Shown here in pieces: positions 43,748-52,780 of a stretch of DNA of 64,000 nucleotides. The notes under the pieces are model-generated. The model saw only the letters and a program-made list of their open reading frames with translations. It had not been told where the DNA came from and did not search any database. Each line of letters begins with the position of its first letter. Positions within the stretch are counted from its first letter, which is position 1. Source of the DNA: Clostridiales bacterium (GTDB lineage Bacteria; Bacillota; Clostridia; Oscillospirales; Oscillospiraceae); NCBI GenBank assembly GCA_012719035.1, contig JAAYBD010000022.1, positions 1-64,000 of the forward strand, written 5' to 3'. A program made the translations under genes and the position numbers.

Positions 43748-44791
43748 ATGCCGATCAAAGTTCTTGTTGTAGACGATTCGGTTTTGTTCCGTACGAAGCT
43801 TCAGCTTACGCTAAGCAAAGATCCGGACATAAATATTATTGGCACCGCGGTAGACGCGGAGGATGCCATGAAAAAAATAAAGGAGCTAAAGCCTGACGTT
43901 GTTACTTTGGATGTTGAAATGCCTAAGATAAACGGGATCGATTTCCTCAGACAGCTTATTCCGCAGCACCCGATCCCCGTTGTAGTTGTAAGTTCGCTGC
44001 CGATAAACGCTTTGGATGCAATGAGTGCAGGGGCTGTTGATTTTGTCAAAAAGCCCTACGATGTATCCCCTGGCGCAGTCAGCGCATTTTTCACGGAGCT
44101 TTTGTCAAAAATAAAGATTGCGGCGGGAGCGAAGGTGCGTCGTATGCCCTTGGTGAACGCTGCATCTCTGACCTCGCGTCTTTTGGGCAGCGCGACCGTT
44201 ACGGCGGACAGAAAAGCTGTTATCGCCATTGGAGCTTCGACGGGAGGAACGGAGGCTATCCTTGAAGTTGTGAAAAACCTTCCGCCCACAACTCCGGGCA
44301 TAGTGATAGTGCAGCATATGCCGGCGAGCTTCACAAGCCTTTACGCGCAGCGTCTTGATAAAATCTGTAAAATGTCTGCCAAGGAGGCAAGTGACAACGA
44401 CAGAGTCGAGCCCGGCAAGATACTCCTTGCTGCGGGAGAGTATCATTTGACGCTCAAAAAAGACGATAGAGGCTATTATGTCCGAAGCCAGCGCGGGGAA
44501 AAGGTCAGCGGGCACTGCCCTTCCGTTGATGTTTTATTCAACTCCGTTGCGGATACAGCAGGAAAGGATGCCGTTGGCGTTCTGCTTACAGGAATGGGCT
44601 CGGACGGGGCAAAGGGACTTACAAAAATGAAAAGCAAGGGAGCCTATACTATTGGGCAGGATAAAGATACCTGTGTTGTATACGGCATGCCTATGGAGGC
44701 ATATAAGCTCGGCGGCGTAAGCAGACAGCTTCCGCTTGACCAGATAGCCGATGAGCTTATCTACTATTTTAATAAAAAACAAAAGACCTGA
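43748..44791 (+). CDS. cheB: CheB-type protein-glutamate methylesterase
   Basis: A 347-residue chemotaxis methylesterase/deamidase. The receiver domain (residues 1-120) has VVDDSVLFRTKL and VVTLDVEMPKINGIDFL with the phospho-Asp. The effector domain has AIGASTGGTEAI (catalytic Ser), VQHMPASFTSLYAQRLD (His) and LLTGMGSDGAKG (Asp). It is an orphan here, with no cheA, cheR or receptor gene in the window. It stands alone between iscR and a dehydratase-family gene. Confidence 0.95.
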   Translation: MPIKVLVVDDSVLFRTKLQLTLSKDPDINIIGTAVDAEDAMKKIKELKPDVVTLDVEMPKINGIDFLRQLIPQHPIPVVVVSSLPINALDAMSAGAVDFVKKPYDVSPGAVSAFFTELLSKIKIAAGAKVRRMPLVNAASLTSRLLGSATVTADRKAVIAIGASTGGTEAILEVVKNLPPTTPGIVIVQHMPASFTSLYAQRLDKICKMSAKEASDNDRVEPGKILLAAGEYHLTLKKDDRGYYVRSQRGEKVSGHCPSVDVLFNSVADTAGKDAVGVLLTGMGSDGAKGLTKMKSKGAYTIGQDKDTCVVYGMPMEAYKLGGVSRQLPLDQIADELIYYFNKKQKT

Positions 44792-44972
44792 GATAGAGAC
44801 GGGGTGTATTTGCAGAACTGTTTATACTGATATGAAGCAGGAAAGCAATGGTGCTGATATGGCTGCGGTTTCATTATAAAATACGGCATAAAGAATAACT
44901 TTAACAAGACAGCCACAGTATCGGAACCGTGTTTTTCTGCTTACTTATGCGATGAGCTGGAGGGCTGAAGGA

Positions 44973-46253
44973 ATGGATAATATGAGTTATGCGGCAGACC
45001 TTGTACGTGATAGAGAAATAACGTATATCGACTATGTCAGCGAGGTATCCGCTGCGGCTTTTGACACGTTTGACGGAGTATTTCGCCCGTGGGACATGGG
45101 TTATTGGAAAATGGTGCGAAATGCGCGGGAAAATGGGAAAAAGGTCATTTTCATAAGCGGACCTGCTCCTGTGGAAATAATATATGCGATGGATTGTATT
45201 CCGCTGTATCTTGACCTGCTTCCTTCGCGTCTTTCAGAGAATACCGTTTTGACATCAAGGCTTATCGGTGAAACAGAAAAGCGCCTTAATCCAACGCTGT
45301 GCCGGCTGAATATGGCGGAGCTGGGAGTTCTGCTCAGCGGTAACATGGGTGTTTCTCCCGATGCTTATGTTGCGGTTCCGATTCCATGTGATTCCGCACG
45401 TACAACATATTCCTCCATCGAGAATCTGGTAGAAGCACCATCCTTTCATTTTGATATTCCGTTGCGCCATGACGAACGGAGCCTTAGATACGTTGAAATG
45501 CAGTTTACATCGTTTATAAGTTTTATGGAAAAAGTAGCCGGTAAAGAGCTTAATTGGGAGAAGCTTGAATACCACATGGAGCTGTCTGACAGAGCCGGAC
45601 GGCTCTTGGAGAAATGCGCCCAACTGCGCCGGCATAAACCCTGTCCTATGTCCTCGCATATGACAGTGTGGAATGAGCTGATGAATGCATTTTCTCCGAC
45701 GGAGGATATGTCAAATCTTATCAATAGGGAGCTGGATATCTGCAATGCGCGCATAGCTTCAGGCGAGGGACCCTGTCCCGGAGGCGAGAAGCACCGGGTA
45801 CTTCTTCTTCACAATATGCTTTGGCAGGGAATAGACTTGACCGATTGGCTGGAAAGCGAATATAATGCCGTCACTGTAATGGATGGATATTGTTTTAGGA
45901 AGCGCGAATATTTTGAAAACCGGGGCAGCAAGCAGGATTGCATCAGAATAATGTGCAAAAAAATGCTGTCTGGCTCAATTGTTCATGGGGCCGGAGCGTC
46001 CGGAGAGGAGCTTCTCGAAATGGTAGGCGGCATCGTTGAGGATTATAGCGTGGATGTATGTATTTTTATGGGTAATTCCGGCTGCCGTCATGAGTGGGCT
46101 TCTACAAAAATGCTGACCGATTCGCTTCAAGAGAAGTTTGGGATGTCGATGCTCATTTTTGATGTTGACAATACGGACAGAAAATACAAGACGGACAGGG
46201 AAATTAAGTCTGCCATCGCGGAATATATGGAGACAGTGATCAGAAAACTGTAA
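44973..46253 (+). CDS. 2-hydroxyacyl-CoA dehydratase family protein (single subunit)
   Basis: A 426-residue protein of the HgdA/HgdB superfamily, whose members hold a 4Fe-4S cluster and dehydrate 2-hydroxyacyl-CoA or reduce benzoyl-CoA-like substrates. IFISGPAPVEIIYAMDCIP, VPIPCDSARTTYSSI with the conserved Cys-Asp, and FMGNSGCRHEW are the family blocks. The start is ATG 44973, 8 bases after GGAGGG. Characterised enzymes need two subunits and an ATP-driven activator; none is near, so the substrate and even catalytic activity are uncertain. Confidence 0.82.
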   Translation: MDNMSYAADLVRDREITYIDYVSEVSAAAFDTFDGVFRPWDMGYWKMVRNARENGKKVIFISGPAPVEIIYAMDCIPLYLDLLPSRLSENTVLTSRLIGETEKRLNPTLCRLNMAELGVLLSGNMGVSPDAYVAVPIPCDSARTTYSSIENLVEAPSFHFDIPLRHDERSLRYVEMQFTSFISFMEKVAGKELNWEKLEYHMELSDRAGRLLEKCAQLRRHKPCPMSSHMTVWNELMNAFSPTEDMSNLINRELDICNARIASGEGPCPGGEKHRVLLLHNMLWQGIDLTDWLESEYNAVTVMDGYCFRKREYFENRGSKQDCIRIMCKKMLSGSIVHGAGASGEELLEMVGGIVEDYSVDVCIFMGNSGCRHEWASTKMLTDSLQEKFGMSMLIFDVDNTDRKYKTDREIKSAIAEYMETVIRKL

Positions 46254-46262
46254 ATATCCGAA

Positions 46263-46314
46263 GAAAAAGCTGACACAGCAGGTGCAGGATGCACGCTTCT
46301 GTGTCGGCTTTTTA
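46263..46314 (+). terminator. Terminator after the dehydratase-family gene
   Basis: AAAAGCTGACACAG pairs with CTGTGTCGGCTTTT, with an inner GTGCA/TGCAC stem, ending in TTTTTAA. Confidence 0.85.
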
Positions 46315-46449
46315 ATATTGTGCAGTATAACTGAATAGCAATTGAGCTTTTAGTGATCCGAAGCCTTGGGGCGCGCATCCGGTTATTATTTTTCGATTTT
46401 TTACATAGAGTTTCTTTAAGTGTCAAAGTTAAAGCAAAGGGATATTTAC

Positions 46450-46536
46450 ATGGAGGCAGACCGGTCCGGCAATTACTTAAATTGGCAGCAAATAAAGAAA
46501 CTTAATGATGGAAATGCCGCACAAATTAATTTATAA
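46450..46536 (+). CDS. Possible 28-residue small protein
   Basis: ATG 46450, 8 bases after AAAGGG, opens a 28-codon frame (starting MEADRSGNYLNWQQIKKL) ending in TAA. It is the only candidate in the 357-base gap 46254-46609; there is no homology that I can name, so it may be chance. Confidence 0.2.
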   Translation: MEADRSGNYLNWQQIKKLNDGNAAQINL

Positions 46537-46609
46537 TGAGATATAAGAAACAATTGCAGTTTATGGCGCATTTGACAGTATTTATTGCGGAACATGGAGG
46601 AGGCGGCTT

Positions 46610-48034
46610 ATGCACAAAGAAAAAACTATAACAAGATTTATATGTCTGCTTATCACATTTTCTCTGGTTTTTGGGTTTCTTCCCTTTACCGGCGCCGATG
46701 CTGCAAAGAGTCCTTTCAGCGATGTAAGTGAAGAAAATTATTTCTATACCGAAGTTTCAAAAATGCATGAGCAGGGTGTGGTAGACGGATATGGAAACGG
46801 TACGTTCCTACCGCAGAACCCGGTTAAGCATTCTGAGGCAATAAAGCTTGTCTGTTCCATGGCAGGCGTTGATTATGCGGGATATTCGGGCAAAACGGAT
46901 CCATGGTATTCAGACGTTGTAACATGGGCGAGAGATAAGGGGATAATGCCTTCGGGCACTGACCCGAATTCTTACGCGACCAGAGAAGAAATCTGCAAGT
47001 ACATAACGGGTGTTTATAAGTTAAACACCGGCAAGACTAATACAGACGCGTTTTCCGATACGGATTCGGATGTTGCCAATACGCTCTATGACTATGGAAT
47101 CATTGAGGGAATACCTAACGGTGACGGCACAGTGTCCTTTGGCGGAGCACAAAACGTAAAGCGATGTGACACCTGCATCATGCTTTACCGCCTGAGCGAA
47201 AAGGCGGATAAGCCGGACTGGACAAAGGCGTTTGCTCTTGACAGAAGCCATTATGCCGCCCCAAGACCTTCTTCATTTAAAAGCTATTACGACTATGCGG
47301 ATGCGTGGCGGTATATGCTGGCGAACGTCATTTTCACCGACAGCTTTCAAGTTAATATGACCTGTACGAGAGATGAGCTTCAGAAAATCATGGAGGATAT
47401 CCAAAATTCGTTCTATCTCGCAATGTTTGATTATATGGAATACTATTCTTTCCTTAATCAGTGGGAGGTTAAGGCAAATTACGGTATTGACAGCGGCGGA
47501 AGATGTGTAAATCCTAAGTTTACTCTGGTTTTATCCAACGGCTTTGGAATACCGAACAGCGACGTTTTGCGGCAAATTGATCAGTTCAATACTGTCTGCG
47601 GACAGATTGTTACAAGACTTTATGAGCAGGGAAAGCTGAAAACTAATATGTCGGTTAAGGATAAGGCGCTCGTGCTGTATAAATACATGGCGTACAATAC
47701 CAAATACGATACAAACTACAGGTATTACAATGGATATGATGCCGCAGTCCGGGGAACTGCAGTATGTCAAGGTTACACCGCCATGTACAATTATCTTTGC
47801 AATCTGGCGGGAGTGCCGATGCGCGGCATGACGGGAACCGCCGGAGGAGCCGGACACGCGTGGTCAAGGATTTACTACGGCGGAAGCTGGTATAATGTAG
47901 ATGCGACATGGGGAGACCCCATTCCCGACAGGCAGAATTACTGTGACGAAACGTGGTTCTGGGTGACGGATAGTTTTTTGAAAAGCGGAAGCAAACCCCG
48001 AACATTCGACAGCGATACTTTAGTATATAGATAA
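46610..48034 (+). CDS. SLH-domain exoprotein with transglutaminase-like (cysteine protease) domain
   Basis: A 474-residue secreted protein: signal peptide (residues 1-32, cleavage near ADA-AK), three SLH repeats (SPFSDVSEENYFY, DGYGNGTFLPQNPVKHSEAI, DPWYSDVVTWARDKGIM and a third to about 195) for binding secondary cell-wall polymer, and a C-terminal transglutaminase-like fold. GTAVCQGYTAMYNYLC has the nucleophile, GAGHAWSRI the His and WYNVDATWGDP the Asp of the triad. Such domains act as proteases or peptidases on the cell surface; the substrate is unknown. Confidence 0.9.
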   Translation: MHKEKTITRFICLLITFSLVFGFLPFTGADAAKSPFSDVSEENYFYTEVSKMHEQGVVDGYGNGTFLPQNPVKHSEAIKLVCSMAGVDYAGYSGKTDPWYSDVVTWARDKGIMPSGTDPNSYATREEICKYITGVYKLNTGKTNTDAFSDTDSDVANTLYDYGIIEGIPNGDGTVSFGGAQNVKRCDTCIMLYRLSEKADKPDWTKAFALDRSHYAAPRPSSFKSYYDYADAWRYMLANVIFTDSFQVNMTCTRDELQKIMEDIQNSFYLAMFDYMEYYSFLNQWEVKANYGIDSGGRCVNPKFTLVLSNGFGIPNSDVLRQIDQFNTVCGQIVTRLYEQGKLKTNMSVKDKALVLYKYMAYNTKYDTNYRYYNGYDAAVRGTAVCQGYTAMYNYLCNLAGVPMRGMTGTAGGAGHAWSRIYYGGSWYNVDATWGDPIPDRQNYCDETWFWVTDSFLKSGSKPRTFDSDTLVYR

Positions 48035-48042
48035 AATAAATC

Positions 48043-48077
48043 CGCCGCAAAGAACTCTTGTTCTTCGCGGCGTTTTT
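48043..48077 (+). terminator. Terminator after the SLH gene
   Basis: CGCCGCaAAGAAC and GTTCTTcGCGGCG form a stem followed by TTTTTTT. Confidence 0.9.
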
Positions 48078-48125
48078 TTACGGCAGATGCTTATGTTACA
48101 AGCGATTTTTGAGCAGTGATGTCTG

Positions 48126-48956
48126 CTATTTACCGATTTGGAATGTGCTTTTTGATAAAATTGTCCGTTCGCATTCTTTGCAGATTTCTTCGGAGGGGGA
48201 CATTACATAAAAGAATACGGAGGTATTCCATTCTTCAAAGTACTTTCCATAGACGATGCCTTTCATTATAACAGGCAAAAAATCTGCATCAACGGGAAAA
48301 TTGGGCGGACCATATTGGAGATACGAGGAAACAAAACCCTCTTTCTTGTGCGCCGCGCCGTTTACGGCGATGTCGGACGTGATACGGGTCCAACCACCAA
48401 TTCCGGCGAAAGTTAAATCCGTTTTTCTTGAGCTGACCGAATAGTCGAAAACCTGCTTGGTATCGGAAAGTCCGAAATCGCCCAGAACAAGACTGAAAAA
48501 ATCAAACCTTGCGACCTCTGCTACAGAATCGGAGTCAAGCTCAAGGGTATCCGGCGAAAAAGCGAATGGTGCTCCGTCTGGGCATTGAATCAGATAAGCT
48601 CCGTAAAAACTGCTGTAATATGGCGATGCCTTGTCAAACAGCATGCTGCATCCTTTTCTGAGTGAAAAAGCTGGGAAATTATAAAGTATCGTCAGCTTTG
48701 TGCCGGGATTATTCGTATAAGCGGAAAAGGCGCTGTCAGCCGTAAAGGTCATTACAAAGGGATACCAACCTTCTCCGCTTGGGATATTGAGACTGAAGTT
48801 TTCGCTTTCCATTAGGCTGTTCTTTGCGCAGAGGCGGCTGTAGACCGACATTACGGCAAGACTCCGCACATAAGGGAAAAGCGGACTTATAATGAATATA
48901 AAAAGCAGAGCGGTAATGATTAGAGAGATGATAAGGCGCTTTTTCTTCCTATTCAT
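48126..48956 (-). CDS. Membrane-anchored hypothetical protein
   Basis: A 276-residue protein with one N-terminal membrane helix after a basic start (MNRKKKRLIISLIITALLFI) and a long extracytoplasmic domain. The domain is beta-rich with repeated aromatic residues and two cysteine pairs (GCSMLF, IQCPDG, CKECERT). Its first part resembles no family that I know. It lies upstream of a prolyl-tRNA deacylase gene only by position, and no operon is evident. Confidence 0.6.
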   Translation of the reverse strand: MNRKKKRLIISLIITALLFIFIISPLFPYVRSLAVMSVYSRLCAKNSLMESENFSLNIPSGEGWYPFVMTFTADSAFSAYTNNPGTKLTILYNFPAFSLRKGCSMLFDKASPYYSSFYGAYLIQCPDGAPFAFSPDTLELDSDSVAEVARFDFFSLVLGDFGLSDTKQVFDYSVSSRKTDLTFAGIGGWTRITSDIAVNGAAHKKEGFVSSYLQYGPPNFPVDADFLPVIMKGIVYGKYFEEWNTSVFFYVMSPSEEICKECERTILSKSTFQIGK

Positions 48957-48989
48957 GCGGTCTCACCTCCCGCGCTGTGTTTTCAAAAA

Positions 48990-49523
48990 TCAAAGGCTGA
49001 TAAAAGTAGGCTCATGCCCCATTGCGGGAAGAAGCTTATCAAAAAGCTCTGAGGTTTTAAACTTCAGACTGCTTGTATTTATGCACGGGTGGCAGGCAAA
49101 ATATTCTTGATTTAAAATATCCCGGTCGACAAGAAGGCGTACACAGTTTTCAGCATCGTTCATCAGTCCCATAACGCTGACGCTGCCGGGATGCAGGGCA
49201 AGAAACTGCTCCATATATTTTTCGTCCGCAAAATGCAGGCGGGCTACGCCAAGCTGCTTGGATACGACCGAGGTTTTAAACTGCTTGTCGGCGGGCATTA
49301 AAAGAAGATAAAAAGCGGTTTCCTGCCGGTTACACAAAAAAAGATTTTTGCATATGCGAGTTCCAAGAACGGCTGAACGCTCAAGGCAGACCTCTATTGT
49401 ATCTGCCGCTTCATGATCCATCTGTTCATATTTGATTTTCAGGCTGTCCAAAAGGTCGTAAGAGCGTATTTCTTGAAGTATGCGCCCTTCACAGTCTTTA
49501 GGTCTGCCCTTGCAAATATCCAT
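48990..49523 (-). CDS. Prolyl-tRNA deacylase (YbaK/ProX family)
   Basis: A 177-residue YbaK-domain protein that should hydrolyse mischarged Ala- or Cys-tRNA(Pro) in trans. Family blocks include YEQMDHEAADTIEVC, ICKNLFLCNRQETAFYLLLM with the conserved lysine in the deacylation pocket, GSVSVMGLMNDAENCVRL and FACHPCINTSSLKFKTSEL. The start is ATG 49523, 8 bases after GGAGGA. It stands alone. Confidence 0.9.
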   Translation of the reverse strand: MDICKGRPKDCEGRILQEIRSYDLLDSLKIKYEQMDHEAADTIEVCLERSAVLGTRICKNLFLCNRQETAFYLLLMPADKQFKTSVVSKQLGVARLHFADEKYMEQFLALHPGSVSVMGLMNDAENCVRLLVDRDILNQEYFACHPCINTSSLKFKTSELFDKLLPAMGHEPTFISL

Positions 49524-49707
49524 TTTCTTTATCCTCCGCAATTGATTTTTCCTATAAAGCGTTTCTGTCCCGCAAAGAATAGCATATTATTTCTTTATGG
49601 GCAAGTTTAATGGGAATAATCATGAAAAGCTCTTTCTATGCCATTGAATATTGCTTTGGCAGTATGTATAATTGACTAAGAAATACCATAAAACCTGCGA
49701 GGTAAAG

Positions 49708-50655
49708 ATGAACCCATTTCCCTATTCAAACGACAACAAACGATATAGAAGTCTTGCCTACGAGAACAGTCTGCTGGGAAAAAAGGTGTACAAAGCAGTC
49801 ATCGATGCGGGAATGACCTGCCCGAACATCGATGGTACTAAGGGGCGAAACGGATGCATATACTGCGGAGACGGCAGCGCATATTTTACTGCAAGCCCTG
49901 CGGTACCGATTGAAAAACAGCTTGCGGACGAGCTCAAACGCATACGTGCAAAGACCCCCGACGCATTGGCAATAGCTTATTTTCAGGCACATTCAAACAC
50001 CTACGCCCCGCTCCAAAAATTGCGTGAGATATTTGAAACCGCGCTTTCGTTTGAGGGAATTTACGGGATTTCTGTCGCCACCCGCGCAGACTGCCTTCCG
50101 CCCGAAGTTCTTGACTATCTGGCAGAGCTGAACTCCCGCACAAGACTGACTGTAGAGCTTGGACTTCAGACGGCTTTTGATGAAACGGCGGAAAAAATCA
50201 ACCGCGGACACAGTTTTGCCGAATTTGCTGAGGCTTACTGTGCGCTTAAAGACCGGGGAATACGGGTAACTGTTCATATTATTGACGGACTTCCGGGAGA
50301 AACGCCGGACATGATGATAGAAACCGCGAGGATTCTGGGAAAATTGAAGCCGGATGGTGTGAAGATACACTTGCTGCACGTTATTTCGGGAACAGGTCTA
50401 TGCGAAATGTATGAGCGCGGGGAATATCAGCCGATGAGCTTTGACGAATATGTGGATACGGTTGTGCGTCAGCTTGAGGTCCTGCCTCCAGAAACGACGA
50501 TTGAACGTCTGACGGGCGATGGCGACAAAAGAACTCTTGCCGCACCATTGTGGAGCCGCGATAAGATACGCGTTCTCGGGACTGTCGATAAAGAGATGGC
50601 AGACCGCGGCACATGGCAGGGCAGGCTTTATGGATCTGTTGAGGTGAATAAATGA
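49708..50655 (+). CDS. TIGR01212 family radical SAM protein
   Basis: A 315-residue radical SAM protein of the YhcC/TIGR01212 type. CPNIDGTKGRNGCIYCGDG gives C-x11-C-x2-C, the unusual cluster motif of this family shared with Elp3-like enzymes. IAYFQAHSNTYAPLQKL and VELGLQTAFDETAEKINRGH are also diagnostic. The reaction is not known; a tRNA or metabolite role is suspected. The start is ATG 49708 after GAGG. Its stop overlaps rlmA by 4 bases (ATGA), so the two are coupled, which suggests a link to RNA modification. Confidence 0.92.
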   Translation: MNPFPYSNDNKRYRSLAYENSLLGKKVYKAVIDAGMTCPNIDGTKGRNGCIYCGDGSAYFTASPAVPIEKQLADELKRIRAKTPDALAIAYFQAHSNTYAPLQKLREIFETALSFEGIYGISVATRADCLPPEVLDYLAELNSRTRLTVELGLQTAFDETAEKINRGHSFAEFAEAYCALKDRGIRVTVHIIDGLPGETPDMMIETARILGKLKPDGVKIHLLHVISGTGLCEMYERGEYQPMSFDEYVDTVVRQLEVLPPETTIERLTGDGDKRTLAAPLWSRDKIRVLGTVDKEMADRGTWQGRLYGSVEVNK

Positions 50656-51476
50656 GTCTTTTTATCTGCCCCGTCTGTTTTGAAAAGCTCGAACGAGGAG
50701 ATCGGGCATACACATGCCCGTCGGGGCATTGCTATGATATTTCCTCTGAGGGCTATGTTAACCTTCTTCCCGCGAATAAAAAGCACTCTAAGCTTCCCGG
50801 TGATGATAAAAATATGGTGCGCGCGCGGAACCGTTTTCTTTCGGGAGGATATTATGAGCCGCTTAGAACGGCCCTTGTCGGTCTTGTATCATCGATTTCG
50901 CCTGAGCAGCCCGAAATTCTCGATTCCGGCTGCGGCGAGGGCTATTATACCGAGGGCATAGCCGATATGCTGGAAATGTCGGGTAAATCTGCCCGCATTG
51001 CAGGAATTGACATTTCAAAGGAGGCAGTAAGGCTTGCCGCCAAGCGGAAACGAAACGCAGAGTTTGCAGTTGCCTCCGCTTATCATCTGCCTTTGCGTGA
51101 TGAGAGCGCGGACATAGTTATAAACTGCTTTTCACCACTGTGTGATGCTGAATTCCGCCGCGTTCTTAGAGAGGAGGGGTGTTTTATATACGTCGTCCCG
51201 GCGCCGCGCCATTTGTGGGAGATGAAGTGTGCAGTTTATGAAAAGCCCTATGAAAACGAGAGGATCACCGCAGAATACAAAGGTTTTGAACTCAGAGAAA
51301 TGACGACGGTCAAGGACAGGGTGATGCTTTCCGGCAAACAGACTATTTCGGACCTTTTTACCATGACACCTTATTTCTGGAAAACCCCGCGCGAGGGTCT
51401 CGCCCGCTTACAGGCGCTTGATTCGCTTGAAACAGAGATATCTTTTGATATTTATGTTTATCAGAAGATATCGTAA
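50652..51476 (+). CDS. rlmA: 23S rRNA guanine-N1 methyltransferase, RlmA type
   Basis: A 274-residue SAM-dependent enzyme that methylates G745 or G748 in 23S rRNA hairpin 35. Cys6, Cys9, Cys22 and His26 (FICPVCFEK, YTCPSGHCYD) form the zinc finger. The SAM site is ILDSGCGEGYYTEGIA; NMVRARNRFLSGGYYEPL and VINCFSPLCDAEFRRVL are typical RlmA blocks. In Gram-positives the RlmA(II) form affects tylosin and telithromycin sensitivity. Coupled to the upstream radical SAM gene. Confidence 0.93.
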   Translation: MSLFICPVCFEKLERGDRAYTCPSGHCYDISSEGYVNLLPANKKHSKLPGDDKNMVRARNRFLSGGYYEPLRTALVGLVSSISPEQPEILDSGCGEGYYTEGIADMLEMSGKSARIAGIDISKEAVRLAAKRKRNAEFAVASAYHLPLRDESADIVINCFSPLCDAEFRRVLREEGCFIYVVPAPRHLWEMKCAVYEKPYENERITAEYKGFELREMTTVKDRVMLSGKQTISDLFTMTPYFWKTPREGLARLQALDSLETEISFDIYVYQKIS

Positions 51477-51547
51477 AGCGCTTTTATCCGCTCCCTAAAA
51501 GACAAAGTCGGCAATACTGAAAAATTTGGGAAAAATCAAAAAAACAC

Positions 51548-51602
51548 TTGCAATTTATAAAAGCTGTGATATAATCCTAAATAGTAATGATAATTGTTAC
51601 TG
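51548..51602 (+). promoter_or_regulatory. Promoter and PerR-like box upstream of perR-rbr
   Basis: TTGCAA (51548-51553), a 16-base spacer and TATAAT (51570-51575) are followed by AGTAATGATAATTGTTACT (about 51583-51601), an inverted repeat close to the PerR/Fur box and placed where it would block transcription. Confidence 0.7.
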
Positions 51603-51617
51603 GATATGGAGATTCAA

Positions 51618-52004
51618 ATGGCTATAAAGCGATATTCTAAACAGAGGGAGCTTATATATCAGGCAGTGATGAACACAGATAAGCACCCTACGGCGGAAAC
51701 TGTATATAATTGGCTGAAGCCGGAGAACCCCGCTTTAAGTCTGGGTACAGTATACCGCAATCTGAATCAGCTTGCGGAAGAGGGGAGCATCATTCGGCTG
51801 TCCTTTCCGGTCGAACGCTTTGATGCAAACACGAAGCCGCATCCGCATTTCATCTGCCGTGTCTGCAATAGCGTTTACGATTTGGAAGGCATAGACTATG
51901 ATGTTTCTCTGGACAGCCGGGCAGAGAGCGCAAACGGCCATACAGTGGAACGGCATGACCTGCTTTTCAGCGGGGTATGCAAAAGCTGCACTAAAAACCA
52001 TTAA
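51618..52004 (+). CDS. perR: Fur-family regulator, PerR-like
   Basis: A 128-residue Fur-family regulator. [15 protein letters not shown] is the recognition helix, [16 protein letters not shown] has the metal-binding histidine and the first CxxC, and CKSCTKNH the second CxxC for structural zinc. The gene directly downstream is rubrerythrin and the promoter has a matching box, so peroxide sensing fits better than iron uptake control. The start is ATG 51618 after GGAG. Confidence 0.9.
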   Translation: MAIKRYSKQRELIYQAVMNTDKHPTAETVYNWLKPENPALSLGTVYRNLNQLAEEGSIIRLSFPVERFDANTKPHPHFICRVCNSVYDLEGIDYDVSLDSRAESANGHTVERHDLLFSGVCKSCTKNH

Positions 52005-52039
52005 CATCACAAATTTTAAATATTCAAGGAGGTCAAATC

Positions 52040-52573
52040 ATGGAACTCAAGGGAAGTAAAACCGAGGCAAATTTATGGAAGGCATTTGCAGGTGAAAGCC
52101 AGGCACGCAACAAGTATACCTATTTTGCAAGTAAGGCAAGGAAAGAGGGCTATGAGCAGATAGCCGCTATCTTTGAGGAAACTGCGGGAAATGAAAAAGA
52201 GCACGCAAAGCTTTGGTTCAAGGCTCTTAACGGCATCGGCACCACTGTAGACAACCTGATTGCCGCGGCTGAGGGCGAACATGAGGAATGGACCGAAATG
52301 TACAAGGAGATGGCGGAAACCGCCCGCGAAGAGGGCTTTATCGGCTTGGCAGACGCTTTTGACGCCGTTGCAAAGATTGAAAAGTCCCATGAGGAGCGCT
52401 ACATAAAACTTGCCGAGAACATTCAGAATAGCGAAGTTTTTAAGCGCAGCGATATCAAGGTTTGGTATTGCCGCAACTGCGGTCATCTTGAATATGGCTT
52501 AGAGGCTCCCGAGGTCTGTCCCGTATGCAATCATCCCCGCGCATTCTTTGAAATAAAGAAAGAAAACTATTAA
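52040..52573 (+). CDS. rbr: Rubrerythrin
   Basis: A 177-residue peroxidase of anaerobes. The N-terminal four-helix domain has the di-iron ligands ([48 protein letters not shown]), and the C-terminal rubredoxin domain has [11 protein letters not shown] and [11 protein letters not shown]. It reduces hydrogen peroxide with electrons from NAD(P)H:rubredoxin partners. AAGGAGG precedes the ATG; it lies 35 bases after perR in one operon and is followed by a terminator. Confidence 0.97.
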   Translation: MELKGSKTEANLWKAFAGESQARNKYTYFASKARKEGYEQIAAIFEETAGNEKEHAKLWFKALNGIGTTVDNLIAAAEGEHEEWTEMYKEMAETAREEGFIGLADAFDAVAKIEKSHEERYIKLAENIQNSEVFKRSDIKVWYCRNCGHLEYGLEAPEVCPVCNHPRAFFEIKKENY

Positions 52574-52611
52574 TCTATCGTAAATATAAAATAGAGATTC
52601 AGCCTATTTGC

Positions 52612-52645
52612 GGCAGCCATACCATACGGCATGGCTGCCTGCTTT
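52612..52645 (+). terminator. Terminator after rubrerythrin
   Basis: GGCAGCCAT and ATGGCTGCC form a 9-bp stem, followed by TGCTTTTGC. Confidence 0.7.
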
Positions 52646-52780
52646 TGCATATTTATTGCGCGGAAAATCAAAGAGCAGTTTGCATCTGGTTTTTGATGGC
52701 GGTAAAAATCAAGTCTTTTCTTGTACTTCGGCATTTACTGTCGTATTATAAAATTATCATTGAGTGTGGGAAGTATACAT

